A DNA stretch of 6,564 nt from SLJK01 sp964567295. Its GTDB lineage: Bacteria; Bacillota; Dethiobacteria; DTU022; UBA8154. Positions 5,228 to 6,564 of this stretch are shown one piece after another. The stretch covers positions 1 to 6,564 of the forward strand of contig CAZMLU010000077.1 of assembly GCA_964567295.1 (NCBI GenBank), given 5' to 3'. The first letter of the stretch is position 1. Each line of letters begins with the position of its first letter. A program made the translations under genes and the position numbers. The notes beneath the pieces are model-generated. The model searched no databases. It was given only the letters and a program-made list of their open reading frames with translations, and was not told the origin of the DNA.

Positions 5228-6564
5228 CTACTTGGTTATTTTATCCAAAATGTGCTGAATGCTGGGGAAAGCATGGGACTTGTGCGGAAAGGCCATAGCC
5301 TCGGCAAAGCGCATTTGAAAATCCGGTTCCGTGGCGGTTTCAATAAATTTCACATCCCTGGCCACATCTTCTGCTTCCTGCCTCTTTGCCTTGCTCAGCA
5401 AGGTCAGCTTGGCTCCGTCACCAGCGGCATTTCCCACGGCCTCCACATTTTCCAGGTTGCAATCGGGGACCATCCCCATTACCATGGCACTTTCTCTGTT
5501 AATATAGCTTCCGAAAGCACCGGCCAGTACTATCATATCTGGCTTTTTCACCCCCCATTTTTCCATCAGGTATTCCGCACCACAATAAAGTGCGGATTTT
5601 GCAAGCTGAATAGACCTAACATCACCCTGAGTAATGGTTACATCCCTACCTATAGAAGTCTCTTTAGCGTAACAAAGCACGTATTCCATTTTGCCGTCTT
5701 CTCCCTTGCGGATCCTGGGGTTATCAAGCTTCTGGTTAAAACGGCCTGATTTATCAATAATACCTGCCTTGAACATCTCCGCTATAACATCAATAATGCC
5801 TGAACCGCAAACCCCTTTCGACTGCGGTTCATCACCTTCTTTAAACCAATCTTCCTGGCCAATAAGCTTGAACTGAGGTTCTTTTGTTTCGGGATCAATT
5901 TTTACCCATTCTACAGCTCCAGGGGCCGCCCGCATACCAAACTTGATCTGGGCACCCTCCAAGGCTGGACCCGTGGCACAGGAAGTAGAAAAAAGCCTTT
6001 CATTGTTGCCAAAAACAATCTCTCCGTTGGTCCCGATATCGATCACCAGCATCATCTTATCCTGTTTGTAAGGCTCTTCAGCAATTAGCACCGAGACGTT
6101 GTCAGCACCTACAAACCCCGCCTCAATTGGAAGCCAATGAACATAAGAAGCTTTGTTTATTTTGACACCCAGATCCCTGGCCTTAAAGTCCATCTTGGTC
6201 TTAAAGGCAGGTGCAAAAGGAGCGCGGCCCATGTATTTCGGGTCAATTCCCAGCATAAGGTGATGCATGGCCGTATTTCCCACCAGGACCATATCCAAAA
6301 TATCTTCCGGCGTAAGGCCGGCCTCTTCGGCCATCTTTTCCACCAGTGAATTAAGGCCATCTATCACTGCTTTGCTCAGCGTCACCTGTCCTCCCTCGTT
6401 CATCATGGTATACGTTACTCTTGAAAGGACATCTTCTCCATAGGTGATCTGGGGGTTCATCATGGACCGTTTTATGGTGGATTCTCCTGTTCTGAGATTG
6501 CATAGATATGCTGCTACAGTGGTGCTTCCAATATCAATGGCAATGCCCCAGGGATCTTCTACCA
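5228..6564 (-). CDS. RamA/RACE-type corrinoid activation protein (ASKHA domain, 5' end missing)
   Basis: 444 residues of the C-terminal part are visible; the reading frame is open to the right edge, so the start is outside. It belongs to the ASKHA-domain family of reductive activators of corrinoid enzymes (RamA, AcsV/CoFeSP activator type). Visible signatures are a phosphate-binding DIGSTT near the window edge, a second LVIDIGTNGEIVFGN, the CATGPALEGAQIKFGMRAAPGA stretch, GVCGSGIIDV, and VLAGAFGSYINRESA. Family members are usually about 600-650 residues, with an N-terminal [2Fe-2S] ferredoxin domain and linker, so about 150-200 residues should lie to the right. Role: ATP-dependent reduction of inactive Co(II) corrinoid to Co(I). 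It points to a cognate corrinoid protein nearby, not seen here. It ends in TAG at 5230-5228 and heads the MtrH/MtaA-like run. Confidence 0.93.
   Translation of the reverse strand, partial: VEDPWGIAIDIGSTTVAAYLCNLRTGESTIKRSMMNPQITYGEDVLSRVTYTMMNEGGQVTLSKAVIDGLNSLVEKMAEEAGLTPEDILDMVLVGNTAMHHLMLGIDPKYMGRAPFAPAFKTKMDFKARDLGVKINKASYVHWLPIEAGFVGADNVSVLIAEEPYKQDKMMLVIDIGTNGEIVFGNNERLFSTSCATGPALEGAQIKFGMRAAPGAVEWVKIDPETKEPQFKLIGQEDWFKEGDEPQSKGVCGSGIIDVIAEMFKAGIIDKSGRFNQKLDNPRIRKGEDGKMEYVLCYAKETSIGRDVTITQGDVRSIQLAKSALYCGAEYLMEKWGVKKPDMIVLAGAFGSYINRESAMVMGMVPDCNLENVEAVGNAAGDGAKLTLLSKAKRQEAEDVARDVKFIETATEPDFQMRFAEAMAFPHKSHAFPSIQHILDKITK

Noticed and set aside
5210..5749. A 179-codon plus-strand frame antisense to the RamA-like gene.
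   Set aside because: The opposite strand carries a strongly conserved ASKHA protein; the plus-strand product has no recognisable features and no good ribosome binding site.

Overview
The window looks like a piece of chromosome from a strict anaerobe that uses corrinoid-dependent C1 metabolism, most likely a clostridial or Peptococcaceae-type Firmicute. The basis is the strong AAGGAGG-type ribosome binding sites, the tight co-directional gene packing, moderate GC, and the gene families present. The taxonomic call is inference. Every gene I can support lies on the minus strand, so transcription runs from the right edge to the left edge.

Right part (about 3150-6564), read in the direction of transcription: a RamA/RACE-type corrinoid-activating ASKHA protein (5' end off the window), an MtrH-family methyltransferase, and an MtaA/UroD-family zinc methyltransferase. 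These are the activation and methyl-transfer parts of a corrinoid methyltransferase system. No B12-binding corrinoid protein is in the window.

Middle part (about 650-3000), after a 173-nt AT-rich gap with a strong hairpin: two tandem DGC-family (putative zinc-binding) proteins, a GcvH-like lipoyl-carrier protein, and two small thioredoxin-fold proteins. The second DGC protein and both thioredoxin-like proteins each carry one in-frame UGA codon. In each, homology continues past the UGA, and a hairpin with G in its apical loop sits 20-21 nt downstream, as expected of a bacterial SECIS. I read all three as selenoproteins. Conventional gene calling would split or miss them. In the thioredoxin-like pair the UGA falls at the first position of the CxxC motif, giving UTPC and UVSC. 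All five genes of this block also terminate in UGA.

Left part (1-650): a 127-nt gap holding a near-perfect Shine-Dalgarno sequence and a possible 16-codon ORF, then the first half of a second UroD-family protein running off the left edge.

Working model (inference): the methyltransferases move a methyl group from an unidentified donor through a corrinoid protein to a tetrahydropterin, and the RamA-like protein reactivates the corrinoid. The DGC, lipoyl and selenol-thioredoxin proteins form a thiol/selenol redox or group-transfer module attached to it. The substrate cannot be read from this sequence.
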